NCBI GenBank assembly: GCA_964459675.1
Contig: CAYWNP010000035.1
Location: forward strand, 1-22,831
Direction: 5' to 3'
Length of the DNA: 22,831 bases
Source: CAIZQW01 sp964459675
Lineage (GTDB): Bacteria; Verrucomicrobiota; Kiritimatiellia; RFP12; UBA1067
Under the pieces are notes generated by a model. That model had not been told where the DNA came from and searched no databases. It saw only the letters and a list, made by a program, of their open reading frames with translations. This document shows, piece after piece, positions 9,280 through 16,561 of this stretch. A program made the translations under genes and the position numbers. Position 1 is the stretch's first letter. Every line of letters begins with the position of its first letter.

Positions 9280-9329
9280 TGGAGAGACGCGCTCTGTCGC
9301 GTCCGGCCACGACGGAGCGTGGCCCTCCA
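9280..9329. repeat. Palindromic element: two inverted hairpin units enclosed by an outer stem
   Basis: Outer arms TGGAG (9280-9284) and CTCCA (9325-9329) are exact reverse complements. Inside lie hairpin 1 (GACGCG 9286-9291 with CGCGTC 9298-9303) and hairpin 2 (GGCCACG 9305-9311 with CGTGGCC 9318-9324), each with a 6-nt loop, giving a three-way-junction fold. Positions 9281-9304 and the reverse complement of 9305-9328 are two versions of one 24-nt unit, 18/24 identical. It lies between the convergent comF and E1 beta genes and may also act as a transcription end. It resembles REP-type intergenic elements; no transposase is nearby. Confidence 0.8.
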
Positions 9330-9354
9330 GGACGACGCGAACGAGTAGCTATTT

Positions 9355-10323
9355 CTAGGCAAGCAACTCCCGGGCTGCCTGCTGAATGGTCTCTACAGAG
9401 GGAAGGCAGGCTGCTTCGAGGTTCTTGGCTGAAGGAAGCGGCAGGTCGGGTGAGGCGAGTCTCACGATAGGCTTCTTCAAATAGTCGTATGCCTGCTCCA
9501 TGATCTGCGCAGCGATTTCAGCACCGACCCCACCTGTCTTGGGGCCTTCCTCAATAATGATCGCACGTCCGGTCTGTTTCAGGGACTCGACAATCATGCC
9601 AATATCGAGTGGCTTGAGCGTGAGTAAGTCAATGACCTCTGCCTCAACACCGCTCGCCATGAGCTGGTCTGAGGCTTGTATGGCCAGTTGCGTCATGTAG
9701 GACCAGGAGATCAGCGTGACATCCTTGCCTGTCCTGACAGCATTCGCGACACCGAAGGGAATCGGGGCTGGGAGAGTCTCCATATCTTCAAAACGTTGAG
9801 GATAGAGCATCTTGTGTTCAAGAAAGAGGACGGGACTTCTTCCTCGCAACGCGGTTTGCAAAAGCGCAGAGGCATCTGCGGCATTGGAGGGGGCTGCGAT
9901 CAAGATGCCTGGAATGCCCATGAAGAGCCGTTCAAGGGATTGCGAATGGGTCGCGCCATAGCCGCGTCCGCCTCCATGCGGGGCACGGATCACGAGGGGA
10001 CAGTCCAGTCCGTAAATGGGTTTGAGTTTTGCAGCCATGTTGACGAGTTGATCCACGGCAAGCGTAATAAAATCCATGAACATGAACTCAATGACCGGGC
10101 GCTGTCCTGCAGCGGCCGCGCCGATCGCTATCCCTGTGAGGGCCTGTTCGGAGATGGGTGTATCGCGGACACGTTGAGGACCGAAGGTCTCGAGGAGTCC
10201 GCGTGTCACACCAAAGGCGCCTCCATAGAGGCCGATATCCTCGCCCATCAAGAAAATCGAGGGGTCGCGTTTCATCTCGGCGGTTAAAGTGTCGCGTAGG
10301 GCTTGTGTGAAGGTGCTGCTCAT
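9355..10323 (-). CDS. 2-oxoacid (pyruvate/acetoin-type) dehydrogenase E1 component, beta subunit
   Basis: A 322-aa protein matching the usual length of separate E1 beta subunits. Together with E1 alpha it forms the thiamine-diphosphate-dependent enzyme that decarboxylates a 2-oxoacid, or cleaves acetoin, and hands the acyl group to the lipoyl arm of E2. Visible family features are GEDIGLYGG (27-35), DTPISEQ (54-60) and the AVDQLVN segment near 89-95, typical of transketolase-like pyrimidine-binding domains, followed by a C-terminal transketolase-like domain. The start overlaps the alpha gene's stop by 4 nt and has GGAGG 7 nt upstream. It is the last gene of the six-gene run; no E2 or E3 gene follows, because the convergent comF lies next. 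Substrate (pyruvate, acetoin or branched-chain) cannot be fixed from the sequence by eye. Confidence 0.9.
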   Translation of the reverse strand: MSSTFTQALRDTLTAEMKRDPSIFLMGEDIGLYGGAFGVTRGLLETFGPQRVRDTPISEQALTGIAIGAAAAGQRPVIEFMFMDFITLAVDQLVNMAAKLKPIYGLDCPLVIRAPHGGGRGYGATHSQSLERLFMGIPGILIAAPSNAADASALLQTALRGRSPVLFLEHKMLYPQRFEDMETLPAPIPFGVANAVRTGKDVTLISWSYMTQLAIQASDQLMASGVEAEVIDLLTLKPLDIGMIVESLKQTGRAIIIEEGPKTGGVGAEIAAQIMEQAYDYLKKPIVRLASPDLPLPSAKNLEAACLPSVETIQQAARELLA

Positions 10324-11264
10324 GATACGACCTCCGCAAGATAGTCAAGGGGGTCAGGCAGAGGAGCCGTCTCGCAGAAACGTATGGCCTCCTCTATTTT
10401 AGCATGAATCTGTTTCTGGTGGGCGACAAGTGATGCGATAGGCACAGATTCTGTTGTTGAGAGATGGGTCTCCATACGAAGGAGCGGATCTTGCTTCTGG
10501 GCATGAAGTTCCTCTTCGCGCGTCCGGTAGGTACGCGGGTCGCCACGCGAATGGCCAGAGAGGCGATAGGTCTGACACTCAATCAAGGCAGGGCCAGACC
10601 CTTTGCGCGCCGCTTGACTAAACTGTTCGACAGCTTCGCGAACCGCAAAGAAGTCGTTTCCATCTACGGTAACGCCAGGCATGCTATAGGCTGCCGCGCG
10701 GTCAGCAATAGAGGGATTGGCCAGTCCGCGAGCGGTCGGTGTGGACATGGCATAGCCATTGTTTTCGACAATGAAGAGCATGGGGAGTTTCCAGAGGGAG
10801 GCAATGTTCAGGGTTTCATGAAAGACGCCTTGGTTTGAGGCCCCATCGCCGAAAAGGCAGACAGTGACGCGATCTGACTGACGCAACTGCGCGTCGAGTG
10901 CGAGACCGGCTGCAAAGGGTATGCTTGCGCCTGTAATCCCATTGGCGCCGTAAAAGCCGATCGAAGGATCCATCATCATTTGGCTTCCTCCGCGTCCCTT
11001 GGAGTAGCCCGGCTCGCGTCCGAAGAGCTCTGCCATTACACGGCGAGGGTCTGCTCCGCGCGCGATAAAGTGTCCATGGCCGCGATGGGTCGAGGTCATG
11101 GCGTCCTGGGGCTGAAGCGCCGCGGCTACGCCGACTGCGACAGCCTCCTGTCCGATGCAGGTGTGAGCAGTGCCGACGATGCGTCCCTCAAGAAAAAGGC
11201 GCTCGATGGCCTCTTCAAAGAGGCGAATCGTGAGCATGAGATCGTAGGCTTGAAGTGCGGTCAT
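10320..11264 (-). CDS. 2-oxoacid (pyruvate/acetoin-type) dehydrogenase E1 component, alpha subunit
   Basis: A 314-aa protein of normal E1 alpha length. The thiamine-diphosphate motif starts with GDG (139-141) and ends with NNG (168-170), with the SNQGVFHE segment between. The conserved GHSRGDPRTYR stretch near the C-terminal third is the phosphorylation-loop region and reads most like AcoA/PdhA of bacterial acetoin and pyruvate dehydrogenases. It pairs with the overlapping beta gene. It starts 5 nt after the DJ-1-family gene's stop and has no good ribosome site, so translation probably depends on coupling. The subunit should be cytoplasmic and needs an E2/E3 core encoded elsewhere. Acetoin versus pyruvate as substrate is unresolved. 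Confidence 0.9.
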   Translation of the reverse strand: MTALQAYDLMLTIRLFEEAIERLFLEGRIVGTAHTCIGQEAVAVGVAAALQPQDAMTSTHRGHGHFIARGADPRRVMAELFGREPGYSKGRGGSQMMMDPSIGFYGANGITGASIPFAAGLALDAQLRQSDRVTVCLFGDGASNQGVFHETLNIASLWKLPMLFIVENNGYAMSTPTARGLANPSIADRAAAYSMPGVTVDGNDFFAVREAVEQFSQAARKGSGPALIECQTYRLSGHSRGDPRTYRTREEELHAQKQDPLLRMETHLSTTESVPIASLVAHQKQIHAKIEEAIRFCETAPLPDPLDYLAEVVS

Positions 11265-11269
11265 AGGGG

Positions 11270-11818
11270 TTAGGGAAAGGTTGTCAGCATGGCGTTGGCG
11301 ACCTGTTTGGCCTCCACATCGCCTTTGAAGTGTTGAACGAGTACAAGGGAGAAGAGTAGGGCGGTGCCAGGGCCCTGTCCTGTAATAATATTTCCATCAG
11401 CAATGACTGGCGCATTATCGTAAGATGATCCAAGTTCTTCAGCGCAAGAGGGGTAGCAGGTCGCGGTTCGTCCTTCAAGAATGCCCGCCTTCGCGAGAAC
11501 GGTAGGTGCTGCACAGATAGCGCAGATGTGACGTTCATTGTTGGCGAATTGACGCACAGCGTGGAGAATGCGTTCATCACTCTTCAAGACTTCGGTACCC
11601 TTGCCACCTCCAGGGAGGATAAGTGCGCGGAACTCATCTAGGTTAATGGCGGACCACGTAGTGTCCGCCGCGAGTTTAATGCCATGGGCCGCATGAACGG
11701 TGATGTGGTCGGTCAACGAGACCGTAGTCACACGAATCGAAGCACGTCGTAAAACATCAATGATTGTCACAGCTTCTAGAGGCTCAACACCATCGGCAAG
11801 CGGGATTAATACAGGCAT
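11270..11818 (-). CDS. DJ-1/PfpI (YajL-like) family protein
   Basis: A 182-aa single-domain protein. Two family residues are visible: Glu12 in DGVEPLE and the nucleophile-elbow Cys102 in ICAAP, matching the Glu18/Cys106 pair of human DJ-1. LILPGGG (67-72) is the typical loop before the elbow. The family includes chaperone-like, oxidative-stress and glyoxal/glycation-related proteins whose true activity is debated, so I assign no reaction. An AAAGGAG site lies just upstream of the ATG. It sits between the TPR-like protein and the E1 subunits, 14 and 5 nt away. A role in protecting against oxidants or dicarbonyls formed near a 2-oxoacid dehydrogenase is conceivable but is only inference. Confidence 0.88.
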   Translation of the reverse strand: MPVLIPLADGVEPLEAVTIIDVLRRASIRVTTVSLTDHITVHAAHGIKLAADTTWSAINLDEFRALILPGGGKGTEVLKSDERILHAVRQFANNERHICAICAAPTVLAKAGILEGRTATCYPSCAEELGSSYDNAPVIADGNIITGQGPGTALLFSLVLVQHFKGDVEAKQVANAMLTTFP

Positions 11819-11832
11819 AAGTCTCCTTTATG

Positions 11833-12672
11833 TTATTTAAGCTCCAAGAGGTTGCGGATGGAAATGAGGTCGGGGGACATGATCTCGCGCGCAACACGCT
11901 GCCATTGCTGGAGGGCCAGCGAATCCTTACGTTGCTTGGCGATATGGCCTAGGTAAAAGAGCGCCTTTGCCTTCAGCAGATCATCCTTGGGTGCCTTTTC
12001 GTGGAGGCTTTTTTGGTAGGCCGCGAGGAAGGCCAGTTCAGCGTTCTTCAAATCATTGAAGTGTTTGAGCAGGATCTCCCCGCGAGAGATCTCCAGCGTG
12101 ACGTCGTTGGGGTTGTCCTGGATGCCTTTGGCTAAGAGTTGGAGCGCCTCCTGGGGTTTCTCCGCCATGTTGGCTAAGACGTACGAGGCGGAATCAATCG
12201 CTTGAATATTATGGGGTGAAGCCTCGCAGGCCGCCCAGTACCATGGAAGCATCTCCTCGGCACTGGCAAGGTCGAGATGGACGTGCGCTTGGGCTTGAAG
12301 CTGCTGATTTAAATATCGCCAGGGATTACGCCAGACGGAAAGTGTATGGGTACACGTGCTATCCGTGTGGTTGCACGCGTTATGAGGATCATCGGAGTGC
12401 TCATGCGCAGTTTCGCTCTTTTTTTTGGTGACCGAACAATCCCCGTGATCCACCAGACCTCCATGGTAATAGGCATCTGCTTTTTCAAGCAAGGCGACGC
12501 CGATGATGGTGCGCGTATCGCCGGCGATGATGTCCAAAAGATTGCCCGTCTTTCCTTGCTGCGGATGAACAGAGTACCCACAGCTCACACTGTTGCTCGC
12601 GATCAGCCTGCTTGTTAAAAAAAAGAGGCAGGGGGCCAGAATGGGGAGAAGGATGGAGAGAGGAAACTTCAT
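11833..12672 (-). CDS. Secreted TPR-like protein with a His/Cys-rich, probably metal-binding insert
   Basis: A 279-aa protein with an N-terminal signal or anchor segment (about residues 4-26). Residues 70-109 contain seven His and three Cys (His70, 76, 90, 92, 97, 102, 109; Cys79, 100, 107), a strong hint of metal binding. After a Trp-containing segment (114-119), the rest is helical with TPR-like repeats: an Ala-rich repeat near 125-170, then about 172-205 and 207-255. It begins 3 nt after the ABC permease stop with no ribosome site of its own, so it is probably coupled to the transporter. It could be the extracytoplasmic partner of the ABC pair, but I recognise no named family. Metal identity and function are not determined. 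Confidence 0.75.
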   Translation of the reverse strand: MKFPLSILLPILAPCLFFLTSRLIASNSVSCGYSVHPQQGKTGNLLDIIAGDTRTIIGVALLEKADAYYHGGLVDHGDCSVTKKKSETAHEHSDDPHNACNHTDSTCTHTLSVWRNPWRYLNQQLQAQAHVHLDLASAEEMLPWYWAACEASPHNIQAIDSASYVLANMAEKPQEALQLLAKGIQDNPNDVTLEISRGEILLKHFNDLKNAELAFLAAYQKSLHEKAPKDDLLKAKALFYLGHIAKQRKDSLALQQWQRVAREIMSPDLISIRNLLELK

Positions 12673-12675
12673 GGG

Positions 12676-13455
12676 TTAGATTTGTTTGCGTTTAAACAAC
12701 CACGCCGCAGCCGTGAAGCAGAGAGCCGCATAGGTGAGCGCGTAGAGAAAGACCGAGCAACAGACACTCCAGGGGACTGCCGGCCAATGATGGATCAAGC
12801 GGGTCCGCATGTCAAAGAGCTCGCAGTGGGGGGCTAGCCAATAAAAGATATGAAGGAAGGTCCGAACTGGCAGGGAGTGTTCTGCCGCCAGTACGGGAAG
12901 TTGCTGTCCGTAGAGGATCATGGCAATAATGAGGATGCCGCAGACGGAGAGGTTGGCATCCGAGTTGAAGAAGAGCGATCCCAAAAGGGCGAGCGCTGTG
13001 ACGAGAATGATGAAGCCCACATGGAGGAGCAGGGCCTGAAAAAAGACCTCCCAAGGAAAGAGGGAGCTCTTCAGGTTGTTGATCAGGGCATAGAGAAAAT
13101 AGAAGAGGAGGAGCACGGAGAGCGAGGCGAGCAGGATCCCTGCGTAACGACCCAAGAGGATCACCGTGCGCGAGGCAGGTTTCGACAGAAGCGGGTAGAT
13201 GGTACGTGAGTCGATCTCTGTCGGGATGATGCGTGCCGTGCGCGTCATGGCAATGACGAGAACGAAGATCCAGACGAGTAACAGGGCGATCTCATTTAAA
13301 TAACGGCTGGCCCCTTTGACGCCGAAGGGCGTCGCAAAGGACATGGGGACGAGGACCACCAAGGTGAGAATCGCCACAACTACGAGATCTTTACGCCGAT
13401 AGAGGTCGTAAAGCGAGAGACGGATCAGGGCTGAAAGCTGTCGGAGTGTATTCAT
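12676..13455 (-). CDS. ABC transporter permease (ABC-2/NosY-like)
   Basis: A 259-aa integral membrane protein with about six hydrophobic segments (roughly residues 25-42, 52-70, 103-127, 138-162, 172-188 and 228-252). The ESIDSRTIYPLLSKP-like stretch after the second segment (here TEIDSRTIYPLLSKP, about 79-93) is characteristic of ABC-2 permeases of the NosY and gliding-motility type. It begins 12 nt after the ATPase gene's stop with no distinct ribosome site, so the two should be made together and form the transporter, probably as a homodimer of each subunit. The substrate is not evident. Its neighbour with a His/Cys-rich insert recalls NosFY systems that work with a periplasmic protein in copper-site assembly, but that parallel is inference. 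Confidence 0.88.
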   Translation of the reverse strand: MNTLRQLSALIRLSLYDLYRRKDLVVVAILTLVVLVPMSFATPFGVKGASRYLNEIALLLVWIFVLVIAMTRTARIIPTEIDSRTIYPLLSKPASRTVILLGRYAGILLASLSVLLLFYFLYALINNLKSSLFPWEVFFQALLLHVGFIILVTALALLGSLFFNSDANLSVCGILIIAMILYGQQLPVLAAEHSLPVRTFLHIFYWLAPHCELFDMRTRLIHHWPAVPWSVCCSVFLYALTYAALCFTAAAWLFKRKQI

Positions 13456-13467
13456 ACCAGTCTGGTC

Positions 13468-14187
13468 TTATGCGGTTTGAAGGACGTTAAGAAAGATGCG
13501 TTCAAGGTTGGTGTTGCCATCGCAGACCACCTCTTTGACAGGTTTGTCCAGTACAAGCTTGCCGCTCTTCATGATGGCGACGCGGTCACACATCAGTTCT
13601 GCTTCCGAGAGTTCGTGCGAGGAAAAGAGGATCGTCTTGCCTTGGGTCTTTAAATCAAGGATCAAGTCACGCAGTTGAATGCGGGCCAAAGGATCAAGCC
13701 CGGTAAAGGGCTCATCCAGGATCAGCAGGTCGGGATTATGGAGAATTGCCTGGGCGATGCCGGCTCGCTGAAGCATCCCTTTGGAGTAGGTCTTGAGTAG
13801 ACGTTTTCCCGCATGCTCCAACCCTGTCCGCGCAATCAGCTCCTCGCTACGCTGACGGATGAGCGCAGAAGACATGCCGCAGAGCCCGCCATAAAACGAG
13901 AGGAGCTCGTGAATATTCAAGTAGGGGTAGTAGTAGGCGGTCTCGGGCATGTAGCCCACACGTTGACGCGTGGTTGCCTCCGCGGGATTTTGACCATAGA
14001 CAGCGATCTGGCCGCTGTCCGGGGAGAAAAAGCCCAGTAGCATCTTGATGGTTGTGGTTTTACCCGCGCCATTCGCGCCGAGAAACCCTAGGATTTCACC
14101 CGCGCGAAGCGTAAGGGTGAGGTCAGACACGGCCGGACACGTGCCATACGATTTGCTGACGTGATCAATGGTGATGACTTCGGACAT
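13468..14187 (-). CDS. ABC transporter ATP-binding protein
   Basis: A 239-aa nucleotide-binding subunit that powers the adjacent permease. All core motifs are present: Walker A GANGAGKT (37-44), a signature loop reading YSKGM (134-138) instead of the usual LSGGQ, Walker B LLILDEP (154-160) with GLDP after it, and the H-loop His191 in SSHE. YSKGM-type signatures are common in ABC-2 exporters. Two ATGs lie close together at 14193 and 14187; I chose the inner one because AGG then sits about 8 nt upstream rather than 3. It is the first gene of the six-gene run and a promoter candidate lies about 40-70 nt upstream. Confidence 0.92.
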   Translation of the reverse strand: MSEVITIDHVSKSYGTCPAVSDLTLTLRAGEILGFLGANGAGKTTTIKMLLGFFSPDSGQIAVYGQNPAEATTRQRVGYMPETAYYYPYLNIHELLSFYGGLCGMSSALIRQRSEELIARTGLEHAGKRLLKTYSKGMLQRAGIAQAILHNPDLLILDEPFTGLDPLARIQLRDLILDLKTQGKTILFSSHELSEAELMCDRVAIMKSGKLVLDKPVKEVVCDGNTNLERIFLNVLQTA

Positions 14188-14227
14188 GATCATTGCCTAT
14201 CATTGAAGTGTAAAATTGAATAGTTAG

Positions 14228-14256
14228 ATGATACCGAATGAATGCCTCTGATGCAA
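14228..14256 (-). promoter_or_regulatory. Sigma70-like promoter for the ABC/TPR/DJ-1/E1 operon
   Basis: On the minus strand, TTGCAT (14251-14256) and TATCAT (14228-14233) are separated by exactly 17 nt, matching three of six and five of six consensus bases. Transcription would begin near 14221, giving a leader of about 35 nt before the ATPase start. The same TTGCAT-17-TATnAT layout precedes the URO-D gene. Confidence 0.55.
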
Positions 14257-14281
14257 TGGGAAAAAACCGGCAGGGAACAGT

Positions 14282-14313
14282 TCTAAAATGCTAAAGTTCC
14301 AAAGTTCTAAAGT
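14282..14313. repeat. Four tandem 8-nt repeats, consensus TCTAAAGT
   Basis: Units TCTAAAAT (14282), GCTAAAGT (14290), TCCAAAGT (14298) and TCTAAAGT (14306) follow one another without gaps. They lie in the 168-nt space between the ketoacyl synthase fusion and the ABC operon, upstream of the promoter candidate. The array may be a repeat hotspot or a binding-site cluster; nothing in the sequence decides this. Confidence 0.7.
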
Positions 14314-14355
14314 TTTGAGACAGTAACCACAGTGTCGTAGTACCGACAGTGCCGT

Positions 14356-16551
14356 CTAACAGCGTTGTGCCAAAAGGGCAAAGGTTGCAGAGCTGTTGCT
14401 GGTGAGGATCAGGATAGGTCCTGAAGGATTGGCGAGGAGGCCCAGGCAGAGGTGGAGGGCGGAGGAGGCGCCTGCGACATCGCCGCAGAGTTGTTCAGGG
14501 AGCAGGAGGGTGCTATGCGGAAAGAGGTCGTGAGCCTTGGAGTAAGCCTGCTGGTTTGCGTAAATCACCGTCAGAGCTTCGCGGGCGAGGTGTCCTTGAT
14601 GCAATACCTGCTCCACAGCTTGGGGCACGCTCGTCGTGAGTGAGCACGCCAGGAGCTTTGCAAGGGCGGCGTGAGGCTCTGTCGAGAGGACGACTGTGGC
14701 GGCAGCTTCACCGAGGGGCGTCGTCTGGTGTCTGGCGCGCAGGCGCAACGGGGAGAGTGCCTCGACCCCGCCAGCGACCAAGGTGCGCACGCGTCCTGCG
14801 GCGAGCAGATCAAAGGCCTCAAGGATTGCAACGCCCGAGGCGATATCGGATGAAAGATTGTTTTCGTGTTCGCCTCTGAGCTCCCACTCCATCGAGGCGA
14901 GGCTAACTGGGGTGTTCGTATAGGAATGAGGGAAGAGCAGGGGTTTGACCAGGCGGGGACCCTTTGAGAGGTAATCGGCGAAAAACGCTTCCACTGTTTC
15001 GAGGCATCCATACGCCGTGCCGGCCAAGATGCCGACCGCGTCTCTGTTACTGACGTCCGCAGTCACTTCAGCCTGGTGAAGCGCTTGCGCCGTGGCCGCG
15101 AGAAAGAGCGTGCTGGCATGATCCAGATAGGATTTTTTAGATACGCCGAGGCTTGCTAAATCGACAGATGGGACCTCGCCGACGCTGGGTTGTCCCGGAT
15201 AGGAGAAGCGTGAAAGCGGGGTTAGTGCAGGTTCCCCTTCACGCAGGGCAAGCGCGATCTCCTGGAGGTCGCTTCCCAAAGAGCAGATCGCCCCCATCCC
15301 TGTGATGTAAACAGGCAAAGCTTGAATAGGGGAGGCGCAGGGGCTTGTCGGCTGGTGCGAGGGGTCCTGCTTGGAGAGGATCACGGCTGCGTTGCAACCG
15401 CCAAACCCTGCGGAATTGGAGAGGACGTGGTGGAGGATTGCGGTACGCGGCGAGGTCACGATATCAAGGTTGCAGGCTGGGTCGGGGGTTTCATAATTGG
15501 CTGTCGGAGGAATGAGGTTGTGCCGGAGTGAGAGGACGGAGACGATGATTTCAATGGCGCCTGCAGCACCGAGGAGATGGCCGATCGTTCCCTTCACAGA
15601 GGTTACCGGGATGTTTGACGCGAAACTTCCGAAGAGATCCTGGATGGCTTGCGTCTCCGTCTCGTCATTCGGCTGGGTACCTGTTCCGTGGGCGTTGATG
15701 TGGTCAATCTGCGAAACCTCCAGCCCTGCGCGTTTCAAGGCTTCGCGCATGACAAAGGCTGAGCCTGCTCCGCGCAACGCAGGGGCTGTCAGATGAAAGC
15801 CGTTGTTGCCCGTGGCCCAGCCGGTGAGGTAGGCGAGGGGAGCTGGCGTCTGTGGCTCACCATCATCAAGTCGTTCCAGAAGGAGCGCGGCAGCGCCCTC
15901 GGAGAAGATTGTCCCGTTGCGATGGAGGTCGAAGGGACGGACATGCTCTTTTGTCATGGTTCTCAACGAGCAGAGACCGCTCCAAGAGAAGGCGGAGATG
16001 ACATCATATCCGACCACGAGGACACGCTCAGCACGTCCGTTGGCCAAGAGTTGGGCAGCGGTCGCGATTGCGGAGGCACCTGAGGCGCAGGAGAGGGAGA
16101 TGGCGAGGCGGGGTCCGCCGAGGTGAAAAGCGTTAGCCAAGATCTCAGCGAGCGAGGCCTGTGCAGCGGCTGCGTAGTGATAGGGCTCAGGACTCCCTGT
16201 TGGAACTAGCGCTTTTTCAACGCTCTCCATGTCGCCGAAATTCGAGGCGGTGAGCAGGGTGATGGAGCGACAGGCTTCCGGATTGTTGAGCAGTCCGGCT
16301 TCGGCCAAGGCCTCACGGCAGGCTGCGGCTGCAAAGGCGAGCGCGCGGGAGGCGTGTGGGAGTTCTGGAATAACAGGCGTCTTCCGGAGAAGTCCTGCAG
16401 TTGTGCAGGAGAGCCCCCCGAGGGCAAAGCGATCACACGGAGTGAGGGCGGAGGTTGTTTCGAGCAGTCCCTGCCAGAGCGTGTTGACGCCTTCTCCGTA
16501 GGGTGTGACGGCTCCGAGTCCTGTGATGGCTATACGCGGCTTATTCATCAT
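14356..16551 (-). CDS. Beta-ketoacyl synthase fused to a second, catalytically degenerate ketoacyl synthase
   Basis: A 731-aa protein made of two thiolase-fold ketoacyl synthase (KS) halves. The first (about 1-400) is FabF-like and has the full active site: Cys155 in LSCASG, His288 in AHGTGT, Lys320, His325 in IGH, and the NSAGFGG loop (379-385). It should condense acyl chains with malonyl-ACP. The second (about 410-731) aligns in length and order, but Cys is replaced by Asp569 (SSDIASG), the HGTGT motif is missing, GH becomes Gly690-Asp691, and the GFGG loop is lost. This recalls chain-length factors, inactive KS partners in type II polyketide and aryl polyene systems. It begins 10 nt after cmk. 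No ACP, reductase or dehydratase is in the window, so the product is unknown. Confidence 0.88.
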   Translation of the reverse strand: MMNKPRIAITGLGAVTPYGEGVNTLWQGLLETTSALTPCDRFALGGLSCTTAGLLRKTPVIPELPHASRALAFAAAACREALAEAGLLNNPEACRSITLLTASNFGDMESVEKALVPTGSPEPYHYAAAAQASLAEILANAFHLGGPRLAISLSCASGASAIATAAQLLANGRAERVLVVGYDVISAFSWSGLCSLRTMTKEHVRPFDLHRNGTIFSEGAAALLLERLDDGEPQTPAPLAYLTGWATGNNGFHLTAPALRGAGSAFVMREALKRAGLEVSQIDHINAHGTGTQPNDETETQAIQDLFGSFASNIPVTSVKGTIGHLLGAAGAIEIIVSVLSLRHNLIPPTANYETPDPACNLDIVTSPRTAILHHVLSNSAGFGGCNAAVILSKQDPSHQPTSPCASPIQALPVYITGMGAICSLGSDLQEIALALREGEPALTPLSRFSYPGQPSVGEVPSVDLASLGVSKKSYLDHASTLFLAATAQALHQAEVTADVSNRDAVGILAGTAYGCLETVEAFFADYLSKGPRLVKPLLFPHSYTNTPVSLASMEWELRGEHENNLSSDIASGVAILEAFDLLAAGRVRTLVAGGVEALSPLRLRARHQTTPLGEAAATVVLSTEPHAALAKLLACSLTTSVPQAVEQVLHQGHLAREALTVIYANQQAYSKAHDLFPHSTLLLPEQLCGDVAGASSALHLCLGLLANPSGPILILTSNSSATFALLAQRC

Positions 16552-16561
16552 CCTTCGAGGG

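Noticed and set aside
14323..14355. Terminator after the ketoacyl synthase fusion
   Set aside because: Only short ACAGTG direct repeats and a 4-bp stem are present, with no T-tract on the relevant strand.
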